Positions 5,564 to 5,606 of a stretch of DNA of 5,606 bases are shown in pieces (the stretch's first letter is position 1; each line of letters starts with the position of its first letter). The translations under genes were made by a program, and so were the position numbers. Location: contig CAJKHT010000119.1 in assembly GCA_905199755.1 (NCBI GenBank), forward strand, positions 1 through 5,606, read 5' to 3'. The notes below the pieces were generated by a model. It saw nothing but the letters and a program-made list of their open reading frames with translations. It did not search any database and was not told where the DNA came from. This stretch comes from an uncultured Eubacteriales bacterium (GTDB taxonomy: Bacteria > Bacillota > Clostridia > UBA1381).

Positions 5564-5592
5564 TTGACTTTAAATGGAATATGTGATATTAT
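5564..5592 (+). promoter_or_regulatory. Strong SigA-type promoter for a gene beyond the right edge
   Basis: TTGACT (5564-5569, five of six) and TATTAT (5587-5592, five of six) are 17 bases apart, and the -10 box is preceded by TGA, an extended -10 element. Transcription would begin near 5599, so the gene it serves lies outside the window. No terminator hairpin separates it from the ribbon-helix-helix gene, so read-through from that gene is possible. The rest of 5520-5606 shows no gene. Confidence 0.65.
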
Positions 5593-5606
5593 AGAATATA
5601 TATTAG

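Overview
The window looks like chromosomal DNA of a spore-forming member of the Clostridia (low-GC Firmicutes). The evidence is a clear SpoIVB sporulation peptidase, a PcrA-type helicase with the Firmicute C-terminal Tudor tail, strong purine-rich Shine-Dalgarno sequences, and SigA-like promoters with 17-base spacers. The moderate GC content with many AT-rich codons fits, but genus cannot be fixed from the sequence alone.

Layout. Bases 1-116 hold no convincing gene; the first ~53 bases resemble the terminal end of an IS256-family insertion sequence lying to the left (tentative). A spoIVB gene (117-1133) is on the minus strand. It diverges from pcrA (1290-3503, plus strand) across a 156-base region holding a sigma-G-like promoter for spoIVB and a SigA promoter for pcrA. 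After pcrA a new promoter drives a two-gene operon. The first gene (3606-4112) encodes a helical protein with a zinc ribbon and an acidic tail; the second (4140-4922) encodes a coiled-coil protein with a single C-terminal membrane anchor. A perfect 17-bp hairpin (4927-4963) ends this operon and also ends the convergent minus-strand gene after it (4974-5264, 96 residues, unknown function).

The right end is a compact regulatory island. The 96-residue gene diverges from a 52-residue ribbon-helix-helix DNA-binding protein (5361-5519). Their -35 boxes lie face to face, and the promoter of the minus-strand gene is built over a 10-bp-period tandem repeat that could be the operator of the small regulator. 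A further strong promoter (5564-5592) points out of the right edge.

spoIVB and pcrA are well-known families and ordinary here. The less understood parts are the zinc-ribbon/tail-anchored operon and the small regulator/orphan pair with its shared control region. Neither can be called a new system from sequence alone, but both have structure that can be checked.
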